This document shows, one piece after another, positions 37,971 to 46,795 of a stretch of DNA of 50,158 bases (positions within the stretch are counted from its first letter, which is position 1; every line of letters begins with the position of its first letter). The notes under the pieces were generated by a model, which saw only the letters and a list, made by a program, of their open reading frames with translations, did not search any database and was not told the origin of the DNA. The stretch spans positions 1 to 50,158 of the forward strand of contig RSEH01000315.1 in NCBI GenBank assembly GCA_006503475.1. The letters are read 5' to 3'. The translations under genes and the position numbers were made by a program. Origin of the DNA: Stentor roeselii. Lineage: Eukaryota > Ciliophora > Heterotrichea > Heterotrichida > Stentoridae.

Positions 37971-39149
37971 TTAAAATAAATTGCACTTGGTACAGCATCC
38001 TGGCTGGTCCCCACTGGAATGATTATTCGAACTTTTACTCGCAGTTGACTGAGAACCATGTGAAGATCTATTCGCATTATAATGTCCTTGATCAGATTTT
38101 CTCTTCTGTTTGGCATTTTCAAGTTTTTTCTGGTTTTGACTAACAATTTCATCAAGTTGTTTGATTTGTTTTTTTAGTTCATTGATTCTTTGTTCTTCGT
38201 CTTCAGTAAGAGACCCCTCTTCATCATGTTTAATATTTTCCAACTTATCATTAGCCTCTTGAATCCTGTGATTATTTTTCGAGATCAGGTTTTTTATATG
38301 ATCAAGTCGATTTTCTTCAATTTTTATTCTACCCTTGATTTCTTTTTTTCGTTGTTTTAAATTAGAAATTTCTGAATTGATTCTTTCGATCTCCTCATTC
38401 ACTTGCTCCTCGCTTAAATTACTTTTAAAAGTTGATACCTTAAGTTGGATCTCATGCAACTCTCTTTCAATAACTTGTCTCTTTTCTTTCTTCTTCTTTT
38501 TATCTTGCTTGATCTCTTCTAAATGATGTTTATTTGAATTAGCATGTTCTTTCAAATTACTTTCTTGAAAGTTCAAGTCACTGATTCGAGTTTGACAGTT
38601 ATTCATTCTAATCAAAAGTTCTTGATGATGATCTTTAAGTCTCTCTAAAGTTCCTCCTTTTTCATCAAGTTCATCTTGAATGATTTTTTTAGTGTTATTC
38701 AATTCTTCTAGCTGTATTTGTCTTTCTTTTTCATAAATTTTCTTTTCCTGTTGAGCTAAAATGATTCTTTTTCTCATTTCCGCTCGTTCCATACGACATT
38801 TAGCCAGTTCTTCTTGCAGGTTGGTCGACATGGCAATGAGTTTTGCATGACATTCAGGGCACATCGGTTCGATTTTCTTACTTTCGCCGTGATAATATTC
38901 GTATCCTAAACAGCGGGAACAGGTTCCTCGATAACAAAAATGGCAAAACAGCTTCCGTGTATGTGAAAGCCCTGGAACGTTAAATTTGCCTGAACAAATT
39001 TTGCAGCTTTCATCGAGTTCGTGTTGAGTACGGTCGTCTGATAAGGGAAAAAGAAGTTCAGGCTCTTTTATGGATGAAGGTTCATGCAGGTATGAGGCAC
39101 CTGTGTTAAAGTCTTCTGACATCTTTGGGTTTATAGTGGTTGGGTTCAT
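37971..39149 (-). CDS. FYVE-like zinc finger, coiled-coil protein with possible lipidated C-terminus
   Basis: The start is taken at the ATG at 39149; the frame opens further upstream only from a TTG. The 392-residue protein has eight cysteines in four CxxC pairs (C49, C52, C69, C72, C77, C80, C97, C100), the spacing of FYVE-type fingers. The basic phosphoinositide-binding motif is only partial (RKLFCHFC), so lipid binding is uncertain. Residues about 105-350 are a long coiled coil of Glu, Lys and Arg. The last residues, PGCCTKCNLF, end in a CaaX-like box (CNLF) preceded by further cysteines, suggesting prenylation and palmitoylation. A membrane-attached tether or Rab effector is plausible but not shown. 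Confidence 0.75.
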   Translation of the reverse strand: MNPTTINPKMSEDFNTGASYLHEPSSIKEPELLFPLSDDRTQHELDESCKICSGKFNVPGLSHTRKLFCHFCYRGTCSRCLGYEYYHGESKKIEPMCPECHAKLIAMSTNLQEELAKCRMERAEMRKRIILAQQEKKIYEKERQIQLEELNNTKKIIQDELDEKGGTLERLKDHHQELLIRMNNCQTRISDLNFQESNLKEHANSNKHHLEEIKQDKKKKKEKRQVIERELHEIQLKVSTFKSNLSEEQVNEEIERINSEISNLKQRKKEIKGRIKIEENRLDHIKNLISKNNHRIQEANDKLENIKHDEEGSLTEDEEQRINELKKQIKQLDEIVSQNQKKLENAKQKRKSDQGHYNANRSSHGSQSTASKSSNNHSSGDQPGCCTKCNLF

Positions 39150-39786
39150 GATAGTTGGATATGGAGAATTAGGTGAAGATAGCTTTTTAGTGGAGAAGGA
39201 TTTTCTTTGGAGATTTGGTTTTTGATGATTGGAGAAGGGATTCAAAGAGGAGAGAAAATTGTTTTATATTGGAAATTTAATAGATGGAAGTTTTTTTTAG
39301 ATTTTGAAGGGTTTTTATGCGGATTGGATAGGAGTTGTTTGGAGTTGTTAGAAAAGTTATTCTGTAGATAATGGAAGAATTTAGGATTTGGAATTTGATA
39401 AGGTTTTATTATATTTTGGGTTGATTGAGAGAAGTGTTGATACATTGTAAGGGTATTTGAATACCTTGAGATTTTAGCTTAGTAACCGAAAAATATTATA
39501 GAAATATGAAAGATATAAGAGAAAGATCTATATTATAGATAATTTCTAAGAATAATAACTAATTACCCCAAACAATCCCCAAAAATATTAACTATTTCTC
39601 ACCTTCAATTACCATCCCACAATTCCTCTTCTTCAAATTAAACTACTCCTTCAGCCCCTCGACAAAATAAAAATATAATAAAAACCTTTATACTCAACAT
39701 CATCCAAAAATTCATCACCAAAATCCACCCAAATAAACCCTTTAACGATTTCACTTCTCCATTAAAACCTTTCAATATAAATCCAC
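39150..39786. other. AT-rich region between divergent genes
   Basis: About 637 bp between the FYVE-like start and the MORN gene start. A 67-codon minus frame at 39242-39445 (Asn, Lys, Ser-rich) is probably leader sequence; it is out of frame with the downstream gene. Confidence 0.5.
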
Positions 39787-40971
39787 ATGGGAAACTGCCA
39801 CGACTGCAAATCTTTCCTGACCAAAACCGAGTTAACCTTAGGTTTATTCGAGACATCAGACGACCAATTCGCAATAATAAACGAAAAATCTCAAAACCCA
39901 AGCAAATATCCAAAATTCTCTCCAAAGCTTTCCGCATTATGTCGAGGTTACCACGATCGAAAGCAATTTGTTTATTATTACAAGCAAAGTTTACCAGAAT
40001 ACCCTTATTTCAGCATAAACGAGGTGAAAGAGACTTTAAGCAAAAACATAGGTTTAGCGAAGTTCAAAGAAAAACGAGGAGAATTTCGATTTAAAAACGG
40101 AAAATACTCAGGAGAATGGTGTGGCGGCTTCAGACACGGTTTCGGAACAATGGAATGGAATGACGGGTGCAAATATGAAGGCCATTGGCAATTCAGCCGC
40201 CCCAGCGGCTCAGGTTCCTTCATCTTTAAAAACGGGGAAGGGTACCAAGGTGACTGGAAGGTTTACTACATCTTCAGCAAGTCAGTCTTCAGAACTGGAA
40301 AGCTTGAACAGTACAAAGAATGCGTTCAAGACGGTTACCGTAAGTCTTAGTCAGTCTGGCTTTGGATCACTTTTCATTTGGATAAGGCGGAAAATGAGGT
40401 AAAGTCTTCTGAATCTCAGATACTTGCAAAACATTCTTTACAGAAAAGAGATTTTTCTATACTTAAGTCTAATGTTTTCACTCAGAACCTCGCTGAAGTT
40501 AATGATGAGAAATTTTCTTATGTTGGACCTATTGTCAATAGTAAAAGACAGGGATTTGGAAAGTTAATTTGGAATGAAGGGAAGTTTGAAGGACAGTTCT
40601 TTAATGGACTTCAACATGGACTTGGACATATTGAATGGAATGATGGAAATTTTTACTTTGGAGGGTTTTTTAAAGATATGAGGGAAGGTGTTGGAGAATT
40701 TAGGTGGAAAGCTGGAAATGTTTATCTTGGTGAATGGAAAAATAACTTCATGCATGGATTTGGGAAGTATTTGTGGAAGGATGGGAAAGAATATGTTGGA
40801 AGCTGGAAAAATGGAGAAAGGGAAGGATTTGGAGTTATGAGGTACTCGGAGAATAAAATTTATGAAGGGCAGTTTCGGGATGATAAACCTAATGGACTTG
40901 GAGTGCTTAAAAACTGTGGAGAAGAGTTTAGGGGAAAGTGGGTCAATGGAAAACTTATGAAGGAGTCTTGA
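39787..40971 (+). CDS. MORN-repeat protein with acylated N-terminus, one 15-nt intron
   Basis: Exons 39787-40339 and 40355-40971 give 389 residues. The intron at 40340-40354 contains the in-frame TAG that would otherwise end the protein. The N-terminus MGNCHDCK has Gly2 for myristoylation and Cys4 for palmitoylation. Nine or ten MORN repeats occur: three near residues 104-165 (KYSGEWCGGFRHGFGTMEW) and a second block after about 235 (KFEGQFFNGLQHGLGHIEW, YLGEWKNNFMHGFGKYLW, YVGSWKNGEREGFGVMRY and others). MORN arrays form elongated scaffolds at membranes and cortical microtubules. A cortical or ciliary anchor is inferred. It ends with TGA. The partner is unknown. Confidence 0.85.
40340..40354 (+). 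other. 15-nt spliceosomal intron in the MORN gene
   Basis: GTAAGTCTTAGTCAG. It contains the TAG that splits the gene, and both flanks are in the same frame and encode MORN repeats of the same protein. An 11-nt alternative ending at the first AG would shift the frame and is less likely. Confidence 0.85.
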
Positions 40972-41509
40972 AGAGACTTAGATTAATTTTTTATGTGAAT
41001 TTAAATATTTGTTTTTATGTTGTTAGTTAGAAATGAGATAGGTTTTCTAGATATTTATTTTACTATGAAATATTTATATGATTTAGAATTGATATAAGAA
41101 ATAATCTTATTTTTAAAAATACCTTTGGCATAGAGATAAAATAATTTTCCTTACATTCAGGAACCATCACAATAATTTACAACCTGAAAGTTTTCAATCA
41201 AAAACTAATTCGATTTCCTCTTCATTAAATCAAATTTTAATTAGCCTCCATCACAAATCCCTCCCAAAAGATCTCCTCTTAAAAACATTCTTCAATTTCT
41301 CAAAAACCCTTTTTCAATATCAACAAATAAATTTTCAAATCCTCAATTAACACCTTAAAAAATAAAATTATTGATAATTCTTCCTCAATAAAAAACCCTA
41401 ATATTTAAAAAAAGTTTAACATTTATAAAATCATCTAAAAATCCACTAATTTCCCTAACAAGAAAAACATTCAAAACTTCACCATTTAACCGAATAATCT
41501 TATTAAACC
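40972..41509. other. AT-rich spacer between convergent genes
   Basis: About 538 bp between the stop codons of the MORN and TRAPPC13 genes. The right half is C-rich and T-poor on the plus strand. I see no gene or RNA. Confidence 0.55.
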
Positions 41510-42640
41510 TCACTTCACACAAATAGAAAAAGTCTCAAATTCAAGCTGCTTCTTCCCAGTGTAAACTTTAATCCCTTCAAATCGATGAATTCCTGGAATC
41601 TTCGGAAACCCTGCACAAAGTAAAGAAATAGATTCTTGTGGTTGTATCTTCGCGAATATAGTGGGGGCCAGAGGTGTGATGATGAAATTTGACATATTTC
41701 TCTCATTTACCTCGATAATCACGTCTTTCATAACGAAGTTCGGAGTCAAGTTTGTGATTTTTAATTGAAAACTGATAGGCTCTTCTAAATTGAAGTACTT
41801 TGGCTTGTTCTCGATTGAAACTTTCAGAGTTTTGTCGTATTTGTAGTTGTGCAGAATTGGAGATGATGGAATCGTTCCTACGTCTCCTGTGTTGTTGTGC
41901 CATGATGCTAGTACTCGTCCCAGCTCGTTGTTAGAGGGCATTGGAGAGTTTTCGATTAGGTGGTAGAGGAAACTGCGGACTTCACCTGAATTAAATACAC
42001 AGGAGTCTGGACTAGATGTGTAGGGAATCGCCTTGAATGAGTTGCTGCAAATGAACTCTACTGTGTCTATTGTTATCGTATAAATCGACTGATTCACTAA
42101 TCTGTTTTGAACAATAAACCCTTCATCAGCTTTAATAACTTTACTAATAAACTCAACTGGTGCCTTCGCTTCAAATTTAAAGACTTTACTGACAGTGATC
42201 GGTTCAGTTATTTCTTTTACACTGAAATGAGCTTGAAGATTCAAATAGTAAATATCAGACAAGTCAACATTGAGCGTAAAGGCATATCTGTTACTAACAT
42301 CAGGATAAAGTCTAGCAATTTCAGCCTGAAAGAGTACTGGGAGACTTTTTGCATTTGTATATTTCAGTGAGCAAGAAATCACCACTCGTTCTAAAATGGA
42401 CTGTGAAATATTCGAGACTTTTAAACACGATGTAAAACTTTCTCCCACATACATCTTGCCAAAAGACTGGCTAATCGAGTATTCCGGAGTTTGTGAGTCC
42501 ATAGGAATCGACCAAAGCTGTGAAACTGAAACAGGATGATTAGCGATGGGTTTGATTTCTTTATTGAAGTCACTGGTATGCCTTTTTTTAATAACTCTTT
42601 CAAGTTTGATCTCCAGGATATTCGAGTCTTTTTTTGACAT
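41510..42640 (-). CDS. TRAPPC13: TRAPPC13, subunit of the TRAPP trafficking complex
   Basis: TRAPPC13 belongs to the TRAPP III complex, which activates Rab1-type GTPases in early secretory traffic and autophagy. The 376 residues compare with about 417 in animals. Family features: FGKMYVGESFTSCLKVSNIS (about 59-78), the 'LNVDLSDIYYLNLQAHFSV' strand pair, VSKVFKFEAKAPVEFISKV (about 148-166), and the C-terminal LGRVLASWHNNTGDVGTIPSS, matching the conserved 'G.L.I.W....GE.GRL.TS' segment. No signal peptide or membrane segment is seen. It ends with TGA. Only 5 bp separate its start codon from the stop of the dynein-docking gene upstream on the same strand. Confidence 0.75.
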   Translation of the reverse strand: MSKKDSNILEIKLERVIKKRHTSDFNKEIKPIANHPVSVSQLWSIPMDSQTPEYSISQSFGKMYVGESFTSCLKVSNISQSILERVVISCSLKYTNAKSLPVLFQAEIARLYPDVSNRYAFTLNVDLSDIYYLNLQAHFSVKEITEPITVSKVFKFEAKAPVEFISKVIKADEGFIVQNRLVNQSIYTITIDTVEFICSNSFKAIPYTSSPDSCVFNSGEVRSFLYHLIENSPMPSNNELGRVLASWHNNTGDVGTIPSSPILHNYKYDKTLKVSIENKPKYFNLEEPISFQLKITNLTPNFVMKDVIIEVNERNMSNFIITPLAPTIFAKIQPQESISLLCAGFPKIPGIHRFEGIKVYTGKKQLEFETFSICVK

Positions 42641-42645
42641 TATTA

Positions 42646-43929
42646 TTAAGAATTCACTATTTTAGAAGCTTTTTCAATGAAATTTGAAGAAACCATCGGC
42701 ATCCGACTTTCTTGAAGTTCGTAGTCGTCGTAAAGGTCTTTTTGTTCCATGATCTGTGAAAGAACTATCGGAAGGTTCTCAGGACGATAATTCACAGATA
42801 AGCGAAGAGGAGAAATCGACGTGGAAACCATTTCAATGACTTCGTCGAGTTCCTTTAAATACTTAGGAAGGTCTGAATAAGAAACCTCATTCGAATCAAT
42901 GAACTCTTGAAGAGAAGGTCTAAAAGTTATCAACTCTTTCGCAATCAGCTTTAATGAAAAAATTCCTGACAAAAAAGCGGTTTGGACATTTAAAGACTGT
43001 GCCTGAGAGGCTTCTGTTTTTTCCTTGATTGACTCGAAGCGGTTTTTAACAGTTGCAAGTCGATCTTGTAGTTTTTTTTCATTTCCTCTTGCAGCGGTGA
43101 GTTTTTCTATTTTCGACTGACTTTCTCTTAAGTTTTCCTGCAAAGTGTCGATATCAGTATTAAGACTAGTCAAGTACTTATAAAGTTCATGGCTTTGCTC
43201 TTCACTCTTGATAAAACTAGTGACCATCTCTTCCACTTTAGTAACTCCTAAAGCAGAACGAATTTCTTCAAACCCAGCATGAATCCTATCAACATACTTT
43301 TGATACTCATCAATTTCTAACTTTTTCTTCAAATGTACCTCCTGCCATTTCTTAATGAGTACTCCTTGAATGCCGAAAACATTACATCCCTTCAAATTAT
43401 TCAAAAGTTCTTGAAGTCTTTCATTATTTTTCTCTTCCACAGAGATTTGACTTTTCTGTCTGATGACTGAACTCAAAGTCCTGACACGTTCATCATATTC
43501 GACTTTAGTAGCAACGCTTTTACTTCTTAATGATGAGATCTTGCTTTGGTTGTTGATAACATTGGAAATTTTCGCCTTGCTTAACTCTTTCAAACGAATC
43601 GCTTTGAATGAAGAGGTCTGGATAAGGGCTTTAAGACTTGCCAGTGATTTTTTATAGGCACTGTTTTCCAGACGATATCTGTCGACTTCTTTTCGGATTT
43701 CTGAGTTTTCGTTTTTTAACTGGTCGAATTGAGCGATTTCGAACTCGATTTGTTTCTCGAGAAGCGTTGCTTTTATTGATAATGGGTTCTTTTTTGGAGA
43801 GTCGAACTTTTTCGATGCTTTTAGACTGGAAAATGAGGATTCCAAGGTTTTTATCTGGTCGTCTAGATAGTCGGACTCGCGCTTTTCGTTGTCAAGTTTG
43901 AACATCAAACTTTCTATTGCTTGCTCCAT
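42646..43929 (-). CDS. Outer dynein arm docking complex-like coiled-coil protein
   Basis: A 427-residue coiled-coil protein resembling the docking-complex family (Chlamydomonas DC2, animal ODAD1/CCDC114, CCDC63, ODAD3/CCDC151) that fixes outer dynein arms to ciliary doublet microtubules. The best match is the segment ALGVTKVEEMVTSFIKSEEQ followed by SHELYKYLTSLNTDIDTLQ (about residues 230-270), which mirrors the family's 'GI.dieElv..Fi..EeqNfaLFnYVneLN.Eie' signature. The N-terminal coil (1-110) has a DNEKRESDYLDDQI-type start. The C-terminal 60 residues are less coiled. Which paralogue it is cannot be decided by eye. It lies divergently 138 bp from the kinase/zinc fusion gene. Confidence 0.65.
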   Translation of the reverse strand: MEQAIESLMFKLDNEKRESDYLDDQIKTLESSFSSLKASKKFDSPKKNPLSIKATLLEKQIEFEIAQFDQLKNENSEIRKEVDRYRLENSAYKKSLASLKALIQTSSFKAIRLKELSKAKISNVINNQSKISSLRSKSVATKVEYDERVRTLSSVIRQKSQISVEEKNNERLQELLNNLKGCNVFGIQGVLIKKWQEVHLKKKLEIDEYQKYVDRIHAGFEEIRSALGVTKVEEMVTSFIKSEEQSHELYKYLTSLNTDIDTLQENLRESQSKIEKLTAARGNEKKLQDRLATVKNRFESIKEKTEASQAQSLNVQTAFLSGIFSLKLIAKELITFRPSLQEFIDSNEVSYSDLPKYLKELDEVIEMVSTSISPLRLSVNYRPENLPIVLSQIMEQKDLYDDYELQESRMPMVSSNFIEKASKIVNS

Positions 43930-44067
43930 TATTTACTGTTAGGGTTCTTTGGATGTTGTCATGGAATTTGGATTTGTTTGGGGTGGGAATGAGGGAGTTG
44001 ATTTCAAATTAGGGATTTTTTTGGGTTTGAGGTTTTTGAGGGATTTTGAAGGAAGATTATTATAAAG

Positions 44068-46782
44068 ATGGAAAATTACTATAGAGATGTCATTTGGGTC
44101 AGAGAATTTCTTAAGAAACCGGATAGAAGTGTCTATTTGTGTCAGGGAAAAGCTCAAGTTGAGAACTACCCCGAGTACTTTGTCATGAAGATCTACACAA
44201 GTACTAAATTACCCTTAGAAGTGTCGATTCACAAAGAATTGCAACAGACAAACCCTTCAATCCTTAAAATTTACGATCAATGGCACGATCAATCAAACTA
44301 CTACATGTGCATCGAATATTGTGAAAATGGTGACCTTCACCAATACCTAGAATACCTAAAAGGTCAAGTTCTATCCTTAAGCAATGTTCTACAATTATCA
44401 TACCAAATAACAGAAACAGTAAGCCATATGCACAAATTAGGCTACTGCCATCGAGACATAAAGCCTCTAAACATATACATAAAGTCAAATTATTCAATCT
44501 ACAAACTCGCTGATTTTGGAGAAGCTAAAAAATTAAAAGGAGAAGCTTTTGACTACCACACAGTGACAGGCACTCCTTTTTACATGTCACCAGAGCAGAG
44601 TAAAAATTTGAATAGCAAGGCAGGAATGAAAGTAAATCCTTTCCGAGACGACATCTGGGCACTTGGAAGGACTTTTTTAGAAATTTCTCTTGCAAGGTTA
44701 TGCCCTGAGACTTTCCACATGGACATTCCAACTCTTCATGGCTTTATTGATGAAAATTTCAGATATCGAGGGTATAGCATGGACTTTGCGAATTTGATAA
44801 AACAAATGATGCCTGATATGAATGGCTTCAGTATCACAGCAGACCAGGTCCTTCACTCAGTTCTTAACTTGTATAACATGCAGAATACTCAGTCAAGTTA
44901 CGTGAACAGTTTTTACTCATATCAAAGCAGCGGATTCAGTTCAGCTTCTCAAGTGTCTGAAATTTCAGCTTCACCTAAAGTACCTCAACAAGTTCAAAAA
45001 TCTGAAGAGTTCAAATCACCGACCCCTGCAATGTCTTCATCTAAAAATGACTGGCAAAACGAGAAGTCCTCAGGAGTTTCATCATCTCAAAGTGGAAATT
45101 TAGGAGTTCCTGTAATACCTGTCCCATCAGCACCTAAAGCACAGGAAAATTCAAAAGCACCTGATTTGAAAAATTCGATGGACTTAAATGCGCCTTCGAT
45201 TCCGAAGCCTCCAGAGATTCCAAATGTGAAGCCTCTGCCGCCAGGTTTGTCTTCGCCTCCGAAGGCTCCTCAAGTTCCTCAAGTTCCTCAAGTTCCACAA
45301 GTTCCACAAGTTCCTCAAGTTCCTCAAGTTCCTCAAGTTCCTCAAGTTCCTCAAGTTCCTCAAGTTCCTCAAGTTCCTCAAGTTCCACAAGTTCCACAAG
45401 GTCCAGCAAGTAGTTCAAAGGCAGTGCCTCCGGCACTGCCCCAATTTCCTCAGTCATCTAAAGCCCCGCCAATTCCACCTATACCTGAGGTAAAGAACAC
45501 GGGGCACTTACCTTTAAATCTTGACAAAATCCCTAAAGTTCCAGGGGTTCCCAACCTTTTGAACCTCCAGCTGCCGAACTATTCGAATGTCCCTTCGATT
45601 AAAGAAAGGAAAAACGAGTCAGGCAGTAGTTCAGATGAAGATAGTTCTGATGACTCGAGCAGCTACTCAGATAGGCCGATTCCTCCGATTCCTCCAATAC
45701 CTAACAAAACAGTGGGACTTAAAAATATCGGGTCGTGTGATGATGTTAGCATTGTCGCTTCGAAAGAACCGATCTCAAAAATAGTTGTTAATAGTCATCC
45801 GGCACCACCTCAAATGCAGGGAGCGCCGATTATTCCGAGTCCTCTTGTTGCGAAGGATTCCGCTTCTAAAGTGCCAAATGTGCCAAATGTGCCAAATGTT
45901 CCAAATGTGCCAAATGTTCCAAATGTGCCAAATGTTCCAAATGTGCCAAATGTTCCAAATGTGCCAAATGTGCCAAATGTGCCAAATGTACCCAATGTAC
46001 CAAATGTTCCAAATGTTTCAAATGTACCCAAGGTGCCTAATGTTTCTAATGTATCCAATGTTTCCAACTTTCCACCTCCAAATATTCCAAGTGCGTCAGT
46101 TCCTCAAAAATCGCCTCCCTCGTTGCCGGTAAGCCAGAAGCCTCCAACTATGCAAGGACCTCCACCACTGAGCACTAACAGTGTAGTACCATCCTTTGAA
46201 AACAGGTCATCTTCAAGTGCTTCAAATGTTCCTCAAGGTACATCAAAATTTCCGCCTCCAGTTCCATCTATTCAAGCAGGTCCTCAACCTCCAAACATTC
46301 CACCATCTCGCAATTCTCTTCCAAATTCAGATCAAAAGTGCTTTGTTTGTCAGAATCCTCCTGATAATAAAAGCAAAAATCTTCCTTGTTCTTGTTCTAT
46401 TCACACTGATTGTATTAGACTTAGTTATGAAGCCACTTTATTGAATGCAGAAAAGAGGATTCCTCAATTCACTTGCAATAAATGCAAAAAAATCATTCAA
46501 TTCGAGTTTTTTACTAGATTAAACGAACTTCATGAAAATGCGAGAAGAAATGCTCAACTTTTAATGTATTCTTATATCAAGTTTTTATGTCCTCATGAAG
46601 GAATTGAAACTAGATATTCTATGCTGAGTAAAAAACTCAAGGCAAGGAATAAAAGATGTGAAACCTGTGATACTAGATTTTGCAGTTTTTGTGGAGTTAA
46701 AGGAGGCCATCGGTTTTTTTGTGACCTGCTAAAAGCTTTAAAAAGAGGTCAAACTAATATGAATGAGTTCATAATCAGATAA
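44068..46782 (+). CDS. Protein kinase fused to RING/IBR-like zinc module through VPQ/VPN repeats
   Basis: The product is 904 residues. The kinase domain (about 7-275) has Lys41 (YFVMKIY), CHRDIKPLN (127-135, catalytic Asp130), DFG at 149-151 and MSPEQ. A canonical Gly-rich loop is not seen, but the domain otherwise looks active and resembles NEK or AAK-like kinases. A disordered Pro/Ser linker (280-750) contains 14 VPQ and about 16 VPN repeats plus many PPIPPIP-type motifs that could bind SH3, WW or profilin. The C-terminus (758-904) has a RING-CH-like finger (C758-x2-C761, PCSC, H779, C782, CNKC) and then an IBR-like cluster (CETCDTRFCSFCGVKGGHRFFC, in two overlapping CxxC pairs). It may phosphorylate and ubiquitinate. 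I know of no standard family with this order. It ends 13 bp from NDC80. Confidence 0.8.
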   Translation: MENYYRDVIWVREFLKKPDRSVYLCQGKAQVENYPEYFVMKIYTSTKLPLEVSIHKELQQTNPSILKIYDQWHDQSNYYMCIEYCENGDLHQYLEYLKGQVLSLSNVLQLSYQITETVSHMHKLGYCHRDIKPLNIYIKSNYSIYKLADFGEAKKLKGEAFDYHTVTGTPFYMSPEQSKNLNSKAGMKVNPFRDDIWALGRTFLEISLARLCPETFHMDIPTLHGFIDENFRYRGYSMDFANLIKQMMPDMNGFSITADQVLHSVLNLYNMQNTQSSYVNSFYSYQSSGFSSASQVSEISASPKVPQQVQKSEEFKSPTPAMSSSKNDWQNEKSSGVSSSQSGNLGVPVIPVPSAPKAQENSKAPDLKNSMDLNAPSIPKPPEIPNVKPLPPGLSSPPKAPQVPQVPQVPQVPQVPQVPQVPQVPQVPQVPQVPQVPQVPQVPQGPASSSKAVPPALPQFPQSSKAPPIPPIPEVKNTGHLPLNLDKIPKVPGVPNLLNLQLPNYSNVPSIKERKNESGSSSDEDSSDDSSSYSDRPIPPIPPIPNKTVGLKNIGSCDDVSIVASKEPISKIVVNSHPAPPQMQGAPIIPSPLVAKDSASKVPNVPNVPNVPNVPNVPNVPNVPNVPNVPNVPNVPNVPNVPNVPNVPNVSNVPKVPNVSNVSNVSNFPPPNIPSASVPQKSPPSLPVSQKPPTMQGPPPLSTNSVVPSFENRSSSSASNVPQGTSKFPPPVPSIQAGPQPPNIPPSRNSLPNSDQKCFVCQNPPDNKSKNLPCSCSIHTDCIRLSYEATLLNAEKRIPQFTCNKCKKIIQFEFFTRLNELHENARRNAQLLMYSYIKFLCPHEGIETRYSMLSKKLKARNKRCETCDTRFCSFCGVKGGHRFFCDLLKALKRGQTNMNEFIIR
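45274..45399 (+). repeat. 14 tandem copies of a 9-bp unit (GTTCCTCAA, Val-Pro-Gln)
   Basis: Exactly 126 bp of nine-base units in frame with the kinase/zinc gene. Only third-position CCT/CCA changes occur between copies. The near identity suggests recent slippage expansion and probable length polymorphism. Confidence 0.95.
45871..46068 (+). repeat. Tandem 9-bp units (GTGCCAAAT, Val-Pro-Asn), 16 perfect at protein level plus decayed copies
   Basis: This second nine-base satellite is in the same reading frame. It has 16 Val-Pro-Asn units followed by six that vary to Val-Ser-Asn or Val-Pro-Lys. Valine codons alternate GTG and GTT in the core, hinting at an 18-bp higher-order unit. Confidence 0.95.
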
Positions 46783-46795
46783 TATTAGATTAAGA

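Noticed and set aside
39150-39245. Extension of the FYVE-like gene to a TTG at 39245
   Set aside because: Eukaryotic genes start with ATG; the first ATG in this frame is at 39149.
45134-45457. Minus-strand Leu-Glu-Glu repeat protein and related antisense frames
   Set aside because: It is the mirror of the VPQ satellite; any frame through a nine-base repeat stays open.
45785-46132. Cys-Gln-Met type repeat frame on the plus strand
   Set aside because: It is an out-of-frame reading of the VPN satellite inside the kinase gene.
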